Origin: Glandiceps talaboti
Taxonomy: Eukaryota > Hemichordata > Enteropneusta > Spengelidae
Assembly (NCBI RefSeq): GCF_964340395.1
Contig: NC_135564.1
Location: 5,585,361 to 5,649,360 of the forward strand
Length of the DNA stretch: 64,000 nt
Direction of reading: 5' to 3'
Both the position numbers and the translations under genes were made by a program. Positions 49,201-57,968 of the stretch are shown here, one piece after another (position 1 is the stretch's first letter; the number at the start of each line of letters is the position of its first letter). The notes beneath the pieces are model-generated. The model was given only the letters and a program-made list of their open reading frames with translations, had not been told where the DNA came from and did not search any database.

Positions 49201-52200
49201 AAAAGAATTTGAAAAAAAATAAAATCAGTTTCAAACACTTTCATATAAAAAAATTCACATGTTTGTATATGCCCATGTAGAGTCTAGCGCCAATGAAATA
49301 GTATATTGTTATCATGTATAATAGAAAACTAACATTGATTTACATGCATGTAAACTCTTGATGTTCCTTGCAAAAAGGTTGAAAAAACAAACATTTGCAA
49401 CATATTAACACTTGTTATTATATAAATATAAATCCTTTAATACAAATTCCTGAGTCTTTTCATACTCTGAGAGAAAATCCCCTGAGAAAATATTCAACAC
49501 AAATGTAAGGAAAGGACTTCCCCCACTTCCTACAACCGTAACTGTGGGTGATGCATGTACTTCCTAATATGCTACAACATTTTGACTTTGAAAATTACTT
49601 ACCCAGCAACACATTGACATGAACCACCGACCGGTTCCCCTGCTTTGGTTAAAACGACGTACGTTTTGTATGCTACACCACTTCTTTGCGAGGCATTAAC
49701 ACTTGCTTTGACTATACAGAAAGTTTGACTATATTTGACATTGATTTCAATACTGTGTACGTGACCGGCATCCCACAATTTATACGCCTTCAATGCCTTG
49801 TAAGCACGCATAGCCTCCCTGTCAAATGTTCTGTCATTCGATGAGATTAGATAGAACTTGACGTTCTCCAATGTCATTTCTGGAATTCTTCTGATATCAG
49901 TCGTCCAACCTGTCCGTATGTGGTCGAACTTTGGAAGACTACGGTATTCTTTGACAACAGCTTCGCTCAGTCTGGCAATCCCATGTAAACACTCTCTCTT
50001 GATGATAGGGTTTTCAAAATCTGTGCCGCTGGTCGAAAATCCGAAAGCAGTACACAGCCTTCCAATTAAATCATATTTCGTCCCCGAAAAATCAATTTCT
50101 TTCACTTTACATAAATCACGAAGTTCTTTCAACTTCAATACTTTTAAATCTTTGAAGGTGGAAGGAAGTTTCAACTTTGCCGCAGACGACATTTCAATGC
50201 CCGCCATTGTAACAACTTGTATTGTTTACATTCCGTCGCCTATGACGTTCACGATCGATATGGGATCCCCCTGACCTCCGCGCAACCCTAGTTCGCAATG
50301 CATTGTGGGAGAACCGGCATAAGGTCTATTGTGTTGCCCAGGTTATGAAGTGGGTATGGTAAGATATGCCCAGTACATGAAATGAGCATCTTTTATTGGA
50401 TACACACAAAATAAAATAAAAATCAAACAACTTTATTATCATGTATTTACAAACTCATCACTTCACAATTGTTATTTTATTATAATTCAGTGAAGCTTGT
50501 GTTTTTAATAGAGTTCGATAATCAACACTCCATCAAAACTCTTCCCCCAAAAAATTAATTTCGCCCCTTTTAGATCGTAATCTATACTCTCATTTGTATA
50601 AGGTTGACCATTCCATGAACTGGGCAAAGATACGTGCACATTTCATGAATTGGGCAGTTTCACGGATTGGGTGTAACATATACACTGATCTATAGAAGAT
50701 TGTATGACCATGGGCATTCGATTGGAGTGGTTTTGTATTATGGAGATACCAATAGATGTGTATAAGCTTTTATTTCTTCAGAAATTAAGTATCAAAATAT
50801 CCGCCATTGTTCAAGTAATTATTATGAAACGTCAAGATAAAATACAAACAGATCAGAAAGCGTTTTGTTAAGATTATGTAACATCAAAGACTTACTTGAC
50901 GCCCTCTCGCACACTTCGGCAGCTGTTGAACCTCTGTACTATCTGCTGACTTACACCAAGCGATGGTATCATAGTTAAGGCAAAGCCAAATGTGCCTGTC
51001 CAAACAGTATTACGAATTTTGGGATCAAAGTCAAAACTGTATGGACAAAAGTTAAAAGAAAAAACAACAATAAAACTCAACCATTTTTCTGATTCGAGAT
51101 CGTTTGGCTAATAAAAATAAACTATAGTTTGTTTGTTTCTAAATGTTCATCGAACATTTCACTATACTGGTATGATAATATTAATAACAAACCACACCCT
51201 TGGATTGGTATACTCCCAGTTTGATCATTAGACTCCAGAAACACGTTCACCCACATATGTGGTCAACTGATCAAAACCTTGGGGTCTCGGGGGTGGGTTA
51301 TTGCTTTAAATATATCACCATATCTACCAGTAACAGGTTCTTCCTGGTGAATTATACCACAAATTAACTATTATATGCGATGAGCACTGATGACCTATGT
51401 CAGTGTTACCTACAATTATTATATTAAAGTAGTTCTCACCGCAAACATTCTCAATACTTTATACTCGTTTATATTGTTGTTTGTTCTATTGAAACATGTA
51501 TTGGTAATTTTGAGGAATCATTTATCTACAGTTCTCGACCTTTTCAATATTCTTCAAAAATCTGTCTTACTTTACGTATTGAATTCGTCCACCTTTATCT
51601 GCGATTCTCCACACATTTTCAAATCCACCCATTAAGACAGCACCTTTGATTATTACTATCAGTACGCCAGTAAACATTAGAATCATTTGGATAACGTCTG
51701 TCCATATTACTGCTTTCATACCACCCTGTCAACATATCATATAGGACGTGTCATTATTTAACCATATGTTCATTTGATTTCATTTTAACAACAGACCTTA
51801 AATTCCTCATTGTCTCTCAGTCCGAGTATTGCATAATAGTAGGAAAAGAACTGCCGTAGTGATGGTGGAGGTGGTTGTGTTGTAAATTGTGCTGTGTGTG
51901 TGGTGGGGGGGGGGGAGCTGCTGCATAGAAAATACTCAGGTTAGCTTTTTGCAGGTCCCCCCCCCTTACTTTGGGCTCGCAAAAACTTTCACGCCCTGCA
52001 TATTTGAAAAATAAACTACTGCTATTGAGGTTTAATTTGGTTCAAAGAGCTACAAATGAAGAGCAAAATAGTTCAAACAGAATTTCCAAGCCCCATCTCT
52101 TCGGAACTTTAACGTTTTTTGTGACCCCAGCCCCCTCCCTGTGCATCAGTACATTCTGCTTTGTCCCTGTTGGCATAGTCGCTGTTATTTTTGTTGTTAG

Positions 52201-52218
52201 TGGTGGTTAATTAAGTTG

Positions 52219-52261
<43 letters not shown>

Positions 52262-54723
52262 CTTCTTCTTCTTCTTCTTCTTCTTCTTCTTCTTCTTCTT
52301 GTCGGTGGTGGTGGTGGTGGTGGTGGTGGTGGTGGTTGTGTTGGTGGTGGTGTGGCAGTAGTGCTGAAAGCACAGCTAGTGGTAGTATTAGTGGTGCTGT
52401 GCTTTTGGTGGTGCTGGTGATGATGCTGATAGTGCTGCTGGTTCTGGTGGTAGAGATGCAGTTGTATTGGTTACAGTGGGGGTTGTGGTGCAGCTGTTCT
52501 TTTAGTAGAAATAGTTGATCAGATCTTATATTAAAGATAATAAGTCTCTGTGTTTGACACAATACAAGCCCACACTACAGCATAACTTATGATTATACAA
52601 CAATCGACACAGGCATTATTTTTGTCAACACCTGACATTGCTATCATTGTCAACAATTGATCAAGGTTTTAAATATGTATTCAATACAAAAATATTTTAT
52701 ATAAATGCTCTTACCACAGTTGTGTATAAGGTACACACCAAACCTACAGTTACTGTTACAACCCATACGTTTAGGTCTGTTACTGCGCTGAGTGCCAGGG
52801 CTGGTGCATAGATAACCAAGGAGAGGTACAACAGCTGAAAGAAAACCACAAGAGTCATTATCATATACCTATGCCCAATCGTTCTTGATGAAGTTTAATA
52901 CGAAATATCCCTTCTGATTTGGGACGTTAAACCTATGACACAAACAATTGAAGACATGGTAGCCGACAAAGAGTGTGAGATAAAAGCCAACACACTACAC
53001 TTCGCTGCTACACAACAAATTTAAAAGCTTTTACTTTATTTGGATCAACAATTCCAAAAGTGAGGTTGTTCATGATGAACATTTCATATGGTATAAACGT
53101 ACCTTATAGATCACGTAGATTATCGTGGCAACAAGACGAACTGGTTTGGAAAATCTCATTTCCAAATACTGTAGAAATAATAAATCACAACAAGAATTAC
53201 CATTGACATATTTATTGCTATTAAGAATGTGAAAGTTTTTGTTTCATACATGTCGTAACCAGGGTATGATATTATCTATGTGATAAATATCAGAAAAAAA
53301 TTCGCACATGGCGTGAATGTCGAGGTGGGTCTGTAAGAAAGCAAACATCGGCTATTGAAGCTGTTATGTAGCCTGTTTGTCTATATATATTACTGCGTAG
53401 TGTTGAAGTTCAGATGAAATCTTGTCAAACCTATCAAACACTTTACACTGTATACGAATACGTGTATGTTACTAGATGTCTACAACATTTATATCTAGGA
53501 TTAATGAGTTAAAATATGGGAGAATGGCAAGGGTACGACAGTATAAAAACCAGATATAAACTGAATGCCTCCTGAATTATGCAAATAACTCATTTAACTA
53601 AAACAACTATGGTAACAGGCTTTTTTTGGACAAGCGTGCTTTCTTAGGTTAATGTATGTGCCAAATTATACGGAATTTGAAGAGTCCATGGTACTGTTTA
53701 ATTACTGAATATCGTTCATTATTCAAATTATTCATTAAAGGTAAAAGTTGTAGCAACAAACTTCATAGGACAGGTGCGTATTATTGTGATTGATATATGT
53801 ACCATATTATATGAAATTTGAAGCTTGCATTTTTAAGATACAGCCTAGTTACCTAAAATCATTAATTATGCAAATTTTTCATTAAAACTGTAAGCTATAT
53901 CAACACATTTTATCGGACATATCCGCTTTGTTATGGTTAACGTATGTACTAAATGATATTGAAATTTAAGTATGAATTCTTATGATATATCCTAATTACC
54001 GAAAATCATTAATCATGCAAATTAGTTATTAACACTGTAAGGTACATCAACAAACTTTACAGGGCGTATAAACTTTGTTACGTTTAATGTATGAAGTAAA
54101 TCATGCTGAAGTTGAAGTATGCAGTCTTAAGATATAGCCTAAACACCGAAACTCATTAACTATGCAAATTATTCACTAAATCTTTAAGCAAAATCAAAAA
54201 CTTTTATAGGTGATATGCACTCTGTTATGTTTAAATTGTATTGACATTGAAGTATGCAGTCGTAAGATATACCGGGTAACCTAATTACCAAGAATCATTA
54301 ATCATGCAAATTATTCATTAAAACTGTAAAGTACATCAACAAACTTTATAGGACATATGCGATTTCTTATGGTTAACGTATGTACTAAATTATATTGAAA
54401 TTGAAGTATGCATTCTTAAGATATAGCCTAATTACCAAAAATAATTAATTATGCAAATTATTCATTAACACTGTAAGGTACATCAACACATTTTATAGGA
54501 CAAATGTATGTTGTTATGTTTAACGAATATACTAAATTATATTGAATTTGAAGTATGCAGTCTTAAGATGTTGCTTAATTAGTTGATTTCATTGGTATGT
54601 AAATTTCCTTAATTAACATGAACAGAGATCTCGCTCAAAAACTAATCAAGTCTAGCCATTACCCCAAACATTATTTGTATCAAATATCATTATAACTGAA
54701 CCAGCCGTTTTTAAGAAAATGAT

Positions 54724-54784
<61 letters not shown>

Positions 54785-54857
54785 TATAGGTTATATTCAG
54801 TTGTCCTTGTTACTTCCCGTAAGGGTACGTGAGGTATTAAAAGGGGATGTATGTACA

Positions 54858-54893
<36 letters not shown>

Positions 54894-54919
54894 TGTCTGT
54901 CTGTCTGCCTGTCGGTCTG

Positions 54920-54979
<60 letters not shown>

Positions 54980-55413
54980 TATCACTGTGTGGAGTAGGAT
55001 ATATCTTTATGACTTTCTACATCTTCAGAAACACAACAGATTATCCCCCCCCCCCCCGGCAGCCAACCTACCTCATATACACTGATTATGTTGAGACTGT
55101 AATACACACTGAGATATAAATGTGCCGCAATTGGCATCAGTATCATAACACCCACGGCTTGCCACGAATACACAGAAGAATACATGTAGGCTTCAGCCGT
55201 TGACCCTAATGTAGCTATTGCTGACATGTTACTAGCCATTATGGATGCCGCCACTGGTATTGCGGGCATTCTACGGTCGGCGAGGAGGTATTCTTTTGTG
55301 CTTCGTTGCTTTCTGCCGGTACATCCAAAGTAAATCCCAATTGAGACACACACGGCCAAAATAAGGCCAAACACGGTGTAATCGGCTGCAGACAGTTCAG
55401 GCCTTTCGTCCAT
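34264..55413 (-). CDS. SLC5-C: Na+-coupled solute symporter, complete 13-exon gene
   Basis: The predicted protein has 632 aa and is a paralogue of SLC5-A. Exons in transcript order: 55413-55072, 53168-53103, 52834-52715, 51725-51571, 51036-50896, 41813-41684, 41409-41321, 40957-40839, 40486-40332, 40002-39767, 39391-39288, 38510-38395, 34389-34264. Every exon except 10 (236 against 245 bp) and 13 (126 against 225) has the same length as in SLC5-A, and all phases agree. All junctions are GT-AG and the frame is open. Key motifs are kept: GGMKAVIWTD, LSTLSSGLNSLAAVT, an exon 10 loop with NIS and NLT sequons, and the post-membrane KCCTCLPSWCCPP. The tail is short (exon 13a) and ends GDIENA. Intron 5 (9.1 kb) carries a PHIS transposon in a smaller element. 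Intron 12 (4 kb) carries a CR1-like relic. The coding sequence is intact, so splicing of the long introns is expected but unproven. Confidence 0.92.
34500..34725. repeat. Third, truncated copy of the exon 13/3'-flank unit
   Basis: It begins with AAACCACAAACAACATGTAA and continues with the AGCAGTCAGCGTTACATGGA block seen at about 33130-33210 and 34060-34120. It breaks off before an exon 13 sequence appears and is followed by unrelated sequence and the (TA)n tract. The terminal unit was therefore tandemly multiplied at least twice. Confidence 0.75.
34992..35063. repeat. (TA)n tract beside the CR1-like element
   Basis: About 36 TA dinucleotides sit at the 3' side of the retroelement. An imperfect palindrome, ATAAACTATATATAATTTAT, lies just before it. 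Confidence 0.95.
35064..37975 (-). mobile_element. Degenerate CR1-like non-LTR retrotransposon
   Basis: Read on the minus strand. 37840-37463 encodes an ORF1 start with a PHD-type zinc finger (CECGTC, CGIC, H-x2-IC, WYCNKC). 37418-36978 encodes an ORF1 middle and end with an RRM-like stretch. From about 36900 the linker before reverse transcriptase appears, and then RT blocks in several frames: NRAPGPDQI (36590-36510), FAKAFE (about 36150), GVPQGSVLGP (about 36000) and the active-site FADD (about 35900). A thumb and C-terminal part follow to 35242. The apurinic endonuclease domain expected between ORF1 and RT is missing, and RT is broken by frameshifts and a stop. The 3' end has an AACCTAAACT-type short repeat (35075-35115). 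It lies in SLC5-C intron 12 and is absent from the 609-bp intron 12 of SLC5-D. It is dead. Confidence 0.88.
39058..39260. repeat. (ACAGT)n pentanucleotide array, SLC5-C intron 11/10 region
   Basis: About 40 units of ACAGT with ACACT and AGC variants, ending 28 bp from exon 11. The homologous place in SLC5-D (59385-59600) has a shorter, more broken version. Confidence 0.93.
40243..40293. repeat. (CA)n in SLC5-C intron 9
   Basis: A dinucleotide tract 39 bp downstream of exon 9 in gene orientation. The orthologous tract in SLC5-D (60584-60660) is about 26 bp longer. Confidence 0.95.
42124..45564 (+). CDS. THAP-DDE transposase of the PHIS element (5 exons)
   Basis: The model gives 558 aa from exons 42124-42429, 42997-43077, 43333-43398, 43693-43803 and 44452-45564. 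All introns are phase 0 and GT-AG; a NAGNAG acceptor at exon 5 allows one extra Gln. Residues 1-85 form a THAP zinc finger (Cys7/8, Cys12, Cys60, His63, with YIPTIF in place of the AVPTIF box) that should bind the transposon ends. Exons 2-4 encode an acidic linker. Exon 5 has a helix-turn-helix (about residues 313-360) and an RNase-H-like DDE_Tnp_4 domain. Its catalytic candidates are Asp392 (VVVDCTE), Asp467 (MADKGF) and Glu515 (HIERAIGR). No stops or frameshifts were seen. The gene converges with the nuclease gene. Confidence 0.88.
45565..47172. other. Transposon interior between the convergent genes
   Basis: Non-coding. It contains one copy of a 47-bp perfect direct repeat (45683-45729), a C-run plus A-run at about 45902-45931, and AATAAA motifs near 46444 and 46620 that could serve the transposase transcript. 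A WD- or other domain-like frame was not seen; the open frame at 45970 looks accidental. Confidence 0.6.
45683..45729. repeat. 47-bp perfect direct repeat inside the transposon, copy 1
   Basis: Identical to 49001-49047. It begins TCTGATATGGCATGCTACAA and ends TTTTCTGT. Copy 1 lies between the two genes; copy 2 lies in intron 2 of the nuclease gene. Confidence 0.9.
47173..50207 (-). CDS. SAP-SWIM-YqaJ nuclease of the PHIS element (3 exons)
   Basis: The model gives 680 aa from exons 50207-49603, 49190-49060 and 48479-47173, GT-AG, with the frame kept at both joins (phases 2 and 1). Residues about 20-54 fit a SAP DNA-binding motif (LKVLKLKELRDLCK). A SWIM zinc finger is assembled across the first intron: Cys197, Cys199, Cys207, His209. 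The C-terminal half (from about residue 445) is a YqaJ-type PD-(D/E)XK exonuclease fold: GRISSSHFGK, RGLALE (Glu497), SIDGD (Asp537), EIKCP (Glu553, Lys555) and YYYQMLGQM. ISL2EU-type transposons carry such a nuclease beside the transposase. Its exact step in transposition is not established. The frame is intact. Confidence 0.87.
49001..49047. repeat. 47-bp perfect direct repeat inside the transposon, copy 2
   Basis: It lies in intron 2 of the nuclease gene, 13 bp from exon 2, and is identical to 45683-45729. Flanking bases agree for a few positions (ATTG, then a TCTC indel), so the duplicated unit was slightly longer. Confidence 0.9.
51896..51967. repeat. G-run and C-run pair in SLC5-C intron 3
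   Basis: A GTGGGGGGGGGGGAG run (about 51901-51916) and a CCCCCCCC run (about 51958-51965) lie 45 bp apart and could pair as a hairpin. Confidence 0.8.
52215..52336. repeat. Trinucleotide trio (TTG)n-(CTT)n-(GGT)n, SLC5-C intron 3
   Basis: Three different trinucleotide tracts lie end to end: TTG about 52215-52261, CTT about 52261-52300, GGT about 52304-52336. A GGT/GCT-rich stretch follows to about 52500. The long open frames here are repeat translations. Confidence 0.95.
53570..54660. repeat. About 145-bp tandem repeat in SLC5-C intron 1
   Basis: Eight diverged units, recognisable from TATGCAAATTATTCATTAA-type blocks near 53578, 53710, 53868, 54016, 54164, 54303, 54448 and 54593, each followed by GTATGTACTAAAT and AAGTATGCAGTCTTAAGATA blocks. 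Spacing is 130-158 bp. A shortened homologue stands at 30370-31134. Confidence 0.85.
54724..54977. repeat. (CA)n and (TG)n tracts flanking an inverted segment
   Basis: (AC)n about 54724-54780, unique sequence beginning CGGAATATAGGTTATATTCA, then (GT)n with TCTGTCTG and TCGGTCTG interruptions to 54977. Between the tracts the sequence is the reverse complement of that at 31190-31386. The outer flanks are collinear. Confidence 0.9.
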
Positions 55414-55723
55414 ACTATTATCAAAAGATATAAAAGATCGGAAAGTTATATTTTGTAAATAATAACATAACAATCAACTAACTCCAAACTAAGACAAGTA
55501 TGACGCTTTGGACGTGTCATTGATGTTAGAAACTGGTTTACCGTGTAAATACTGCATGGGTTACCATTCATTTTACCTGATCAGGTATTTTACATTTTTC
55601 CTTTGGTCTAGTGTTTATGAGGGGCAGTATAATAAACTATTTCTTCACTAGGTAAGTCTATCAAATTAAACAATTCAAGTACATATTCATACCAGAATTC
55701 ACTTTTAAATGTGATATCAAAAT

Positions 55724-56893
55724 AGGACACAGTACGTAGCTGTTGACAAAGAAAGTAGTGAAGCGCCACATTTTAACGAGTTGCAAAAGGCCACTAAACT
55801 TTCTAACAACCTTTCATTGCGTCACCTGTAGATCTTGAAATGGTGAAACAACAAAGTTGTTTTCATTGTTTTGCAGTGACCATGTTCCTCCCTTACCCCA
55901 AGTCAAAGACTTTCATATCCATAACTCACCTTCCAAAATACCAGAACTTCACGAAACAAAATTAGTACAAATGACTACGTCCTAAGCGATCACTATCCTG
56001 GATCCGAGGTCACAGTATTTTGACGTCACGAACCGTACAGCGCCGCCACTCTGTTAGTGTTGTCTTGTTAAACTATGTGATGGTGTTATAAAACTACACC
56101 CATACACTGACTGCCAGGTAGAAAGTCAATGCATAGGAACTTGTATTGAGCAAATAACCAATTATTATCTTGTTATATCTTGCAGCACAATTGTCAAAAA
56201 CTCAACATCGACAGCATTTGGCAAGTCATTTGTATCAATTACTGCTTTCAGTCTACTGGTGCACGCTTTATTGATTTCTGTCATGCATATTCACCTTGAA
56301 CCTAGGACACGGTACGTAGCAGATGACAAAGAATGTAGTGAAGCGCCACATTTTGACGATTTGCAAAAGGCCACTAGACTTTCTAACAACATTTGATTGC
56401 GTCACCTGTAGATCTTGAAATGGTGAAACAAAAAAGTTTTTTCATTGTTTTGCAGTGACCATGTTCCTCCCTTACCCCAAGTCAAAAGACTTTCATATCC
56501 ATAACTCACCTTCCAAAATACCAGAACTTCACGAAAAAAAATTAGTACAAATGCCTACGTCCTCGGCTATCACTATCCTGGATAGCTTGGATCTATCTGA
56601 GGTCACAGTATTTTGACGTCACGAACCGTACAGCGCCGCCACTCTGTTAGTGTTGTCTTGTTAAACTATGTGATGGTGTTATAAAACTACACCCACACAC
56701 TGACTGCCAGGTAGAAAGTCAATGTATTGGAACTTATGTTGGGCAGATAGCCAATCATTATCTTGTTATTTCTTGCAGCACAATTGTCAAAAACTCAACA
56801 TCGACATCATTTGGCAATCCCTTTGTCTCAAATACTGCTTCCAGTCTACTGGTGCACATTTTATTGATCTCTGTCATGTTCACCTTGAACCTG
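55724..56893. repeat. Two direct repeats of about 580 bp in the intergenic spacer
   Basis: Unit 1 is about 55724-56303 and unit 2 about 56304-56893. Both start AGGACAC(A/G)GTACGTAGC and end with the TCACCTTGAACCT block. They share long near-identical stretches such as CACCTGTAGATCTTGAAATG. The first 85 bp are also present once at 32109-32200. Confidence 0.88.
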
Positions 56894-56919
56894 ATGAGCG
56901 TCTAGAGGATCTTTATTAA
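56722..56919 (+). pseudogene. Retrotransposon gag-like fragment
   Basis: A short frame reads CFQSTGAHFIDLCHVHLEPD and then ERLEDLY before a stop. This resembles the conserved middle of Gag-like proteins of invertebrate LTR-type retrotransposons (TGARF, LEPDER, EDLYQRL pattern). The sibling unit at about 56180-56300 carries the same block, more broken. Nothing else of such an element is seen nearby, so this is a short non-functional relic. The match is from memory of the family and is moderate. Confidence 0.4.
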
Positions 56920-57730
56920 CGTCTTATTTTTAGAAAATTGTGTAATCCTCAGTATCAGTATCAGTAATTATAGTATCTGACATTTGTGCCAAGTTTGGAT
57001 CAAATCGGCACGTGTCAAAATGTACAGCACAGATGGCACTATAGTACACAGCCCTGCATTAAATGTTTTTTTTTAACTATATCCTACTGTCACGGGTCAA
57101 TTTTGTATTATTTACTATTTCGACAATTTGTCCCACTGTCTAAAATATATCAAATTCTTTTTAAATTGAGCTACTGGACAAATAGTTTTAGTCTTGCTCT
57201 TATCGGCCGAATGGCGAGAAAACTAAACATTAACATATTGTGATCAGTGAGAGTAAAAATAATCTAATTTTTTTGTCTTATATACTTTGTCGGGATCCTC
57301 GATTCTTCACAAAGACCAACAACTTTGGATGGAGATCCGAACAAGATGATCGAATATGTGTACCACAGAATGTGAAAATGGAGGAAGGCACGCTCTAGAA
57401 GTTGGATCAACAATTTGTTGTGAACCCTTCCTCAAAGGTGTACCGTATGAGGACAAATGGAAGAAACGTAAAAGACATGCCATCACTTTAAGACAGAACC
57501 GACAATGGACTGAACAGTTAAAGATTGAAAATACGACCACGAAAATTACTTTTGTATGGATTATACGCCATCGAAATCATCACTGTAACGGAAAATGCTG
57601 ACATGAACTTTAAAGAAAACACAGTCACTCAGACAACAAAAAATACAATAAAAGATACCTTTGAATTGATTAAACAAAATTAGGTAAACACTTCAATTCA
57701 CTACATCACGGACCATTCGACAATCACGAT

Positions 57731-57736
57731 TTTATT
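57731..57736 (-). terminator. Candidate poly(A) signal AATAAA of SLC5-D
   Basis: AATAAA on the minus strand, about 235 nt after the SLC5-D stop codon. Confidence 0.4.
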
Positions 57737-57968
57737 CTAAATGCACAAATCGCTTCACGATTCCACTCATTAGATGCTTATCACATATATGAACCACAAA
57801 CAATATGTAAAGTTTGAAACAAGTGCAGTCAGAGTTACATGGAATACAAATACTCCAACCTAATGTACCCGTAAAGTAAAAGTACCAGACCCATATTTTA
57901 TTGAATTTCATCCAATTTCTCCAAAGAATGTTTTGGATCCTATATACTTGTTACTTTCGGAACAGATG

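Larger units (their letters stand above)
41977..50326. mobile_element. 8.35-kb two-gene PHIS (ISL2EU-like) DNA transposon
   Basis: The ends share an imperfect terminal inverted repeat: GTCGACTTTCCGGTTCTCCC on the left and GACCTTATGCCGGTTCTCCC on the right. The core is CCGGTTCTCCCA followed by ATGCA, and GGGGGAT blocks extend the similarity further inward. A TA flanks both sides (41975-41976 and 50327-50328), compatible with a 2-bp target duplication. The unoccupied site in SLC5-D is near 62548-62566. Inside, a THAP + DDE transposase (plus strand) and a SAP-SWIM-YqaJ nuclease (minus strand) converge. That pair is the known hallmark of ISL2EU-type elements. Both reading frames are open, so the copy may be autonomous and young. 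Confidence 0.85.
41894..50684. mobile_element. Long-TIR element in SLC5-C intron 5, split by a PHIS insertion
   Basis: The ends are TGTATATGTTACACCCAATC (from 41894) and its near-exact inverse (to 50684). The inverted repeats extend about 75 bp and include CAATTCATGAAAT and TTTGCCCAGTTCATG. Without the 8.35-kb insertion the element is about 440 bp and matches 62472-62916 in SLC5-D. I see no coding capacity of its own and cannot name the family. Confidence 0.85.
55414..57968. other. Spacer between SLC5-D and SLC5-C
   Basis: The part next to SLC5-C (55414-55805) should hold its promoter and is duplicated at 31817-32205. The middle is a two-unit 580-bp direct repeat. The part next to SLC5-D is its 3' flank. 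A frame at 57356-57601 (CENGGRHALEVGS) has no counterpart in the homologous spacer near 32900. I do not recognise it, and it may be part of an inserted sequence. Confidence 0.6.

Noticed and set aside
57356-57601. Open frame beginning MCTTECENGGRH
   Set aside because: Not recognised and absent from the homologous spacer near 32900; mentioned only as a possible inserted fragment.
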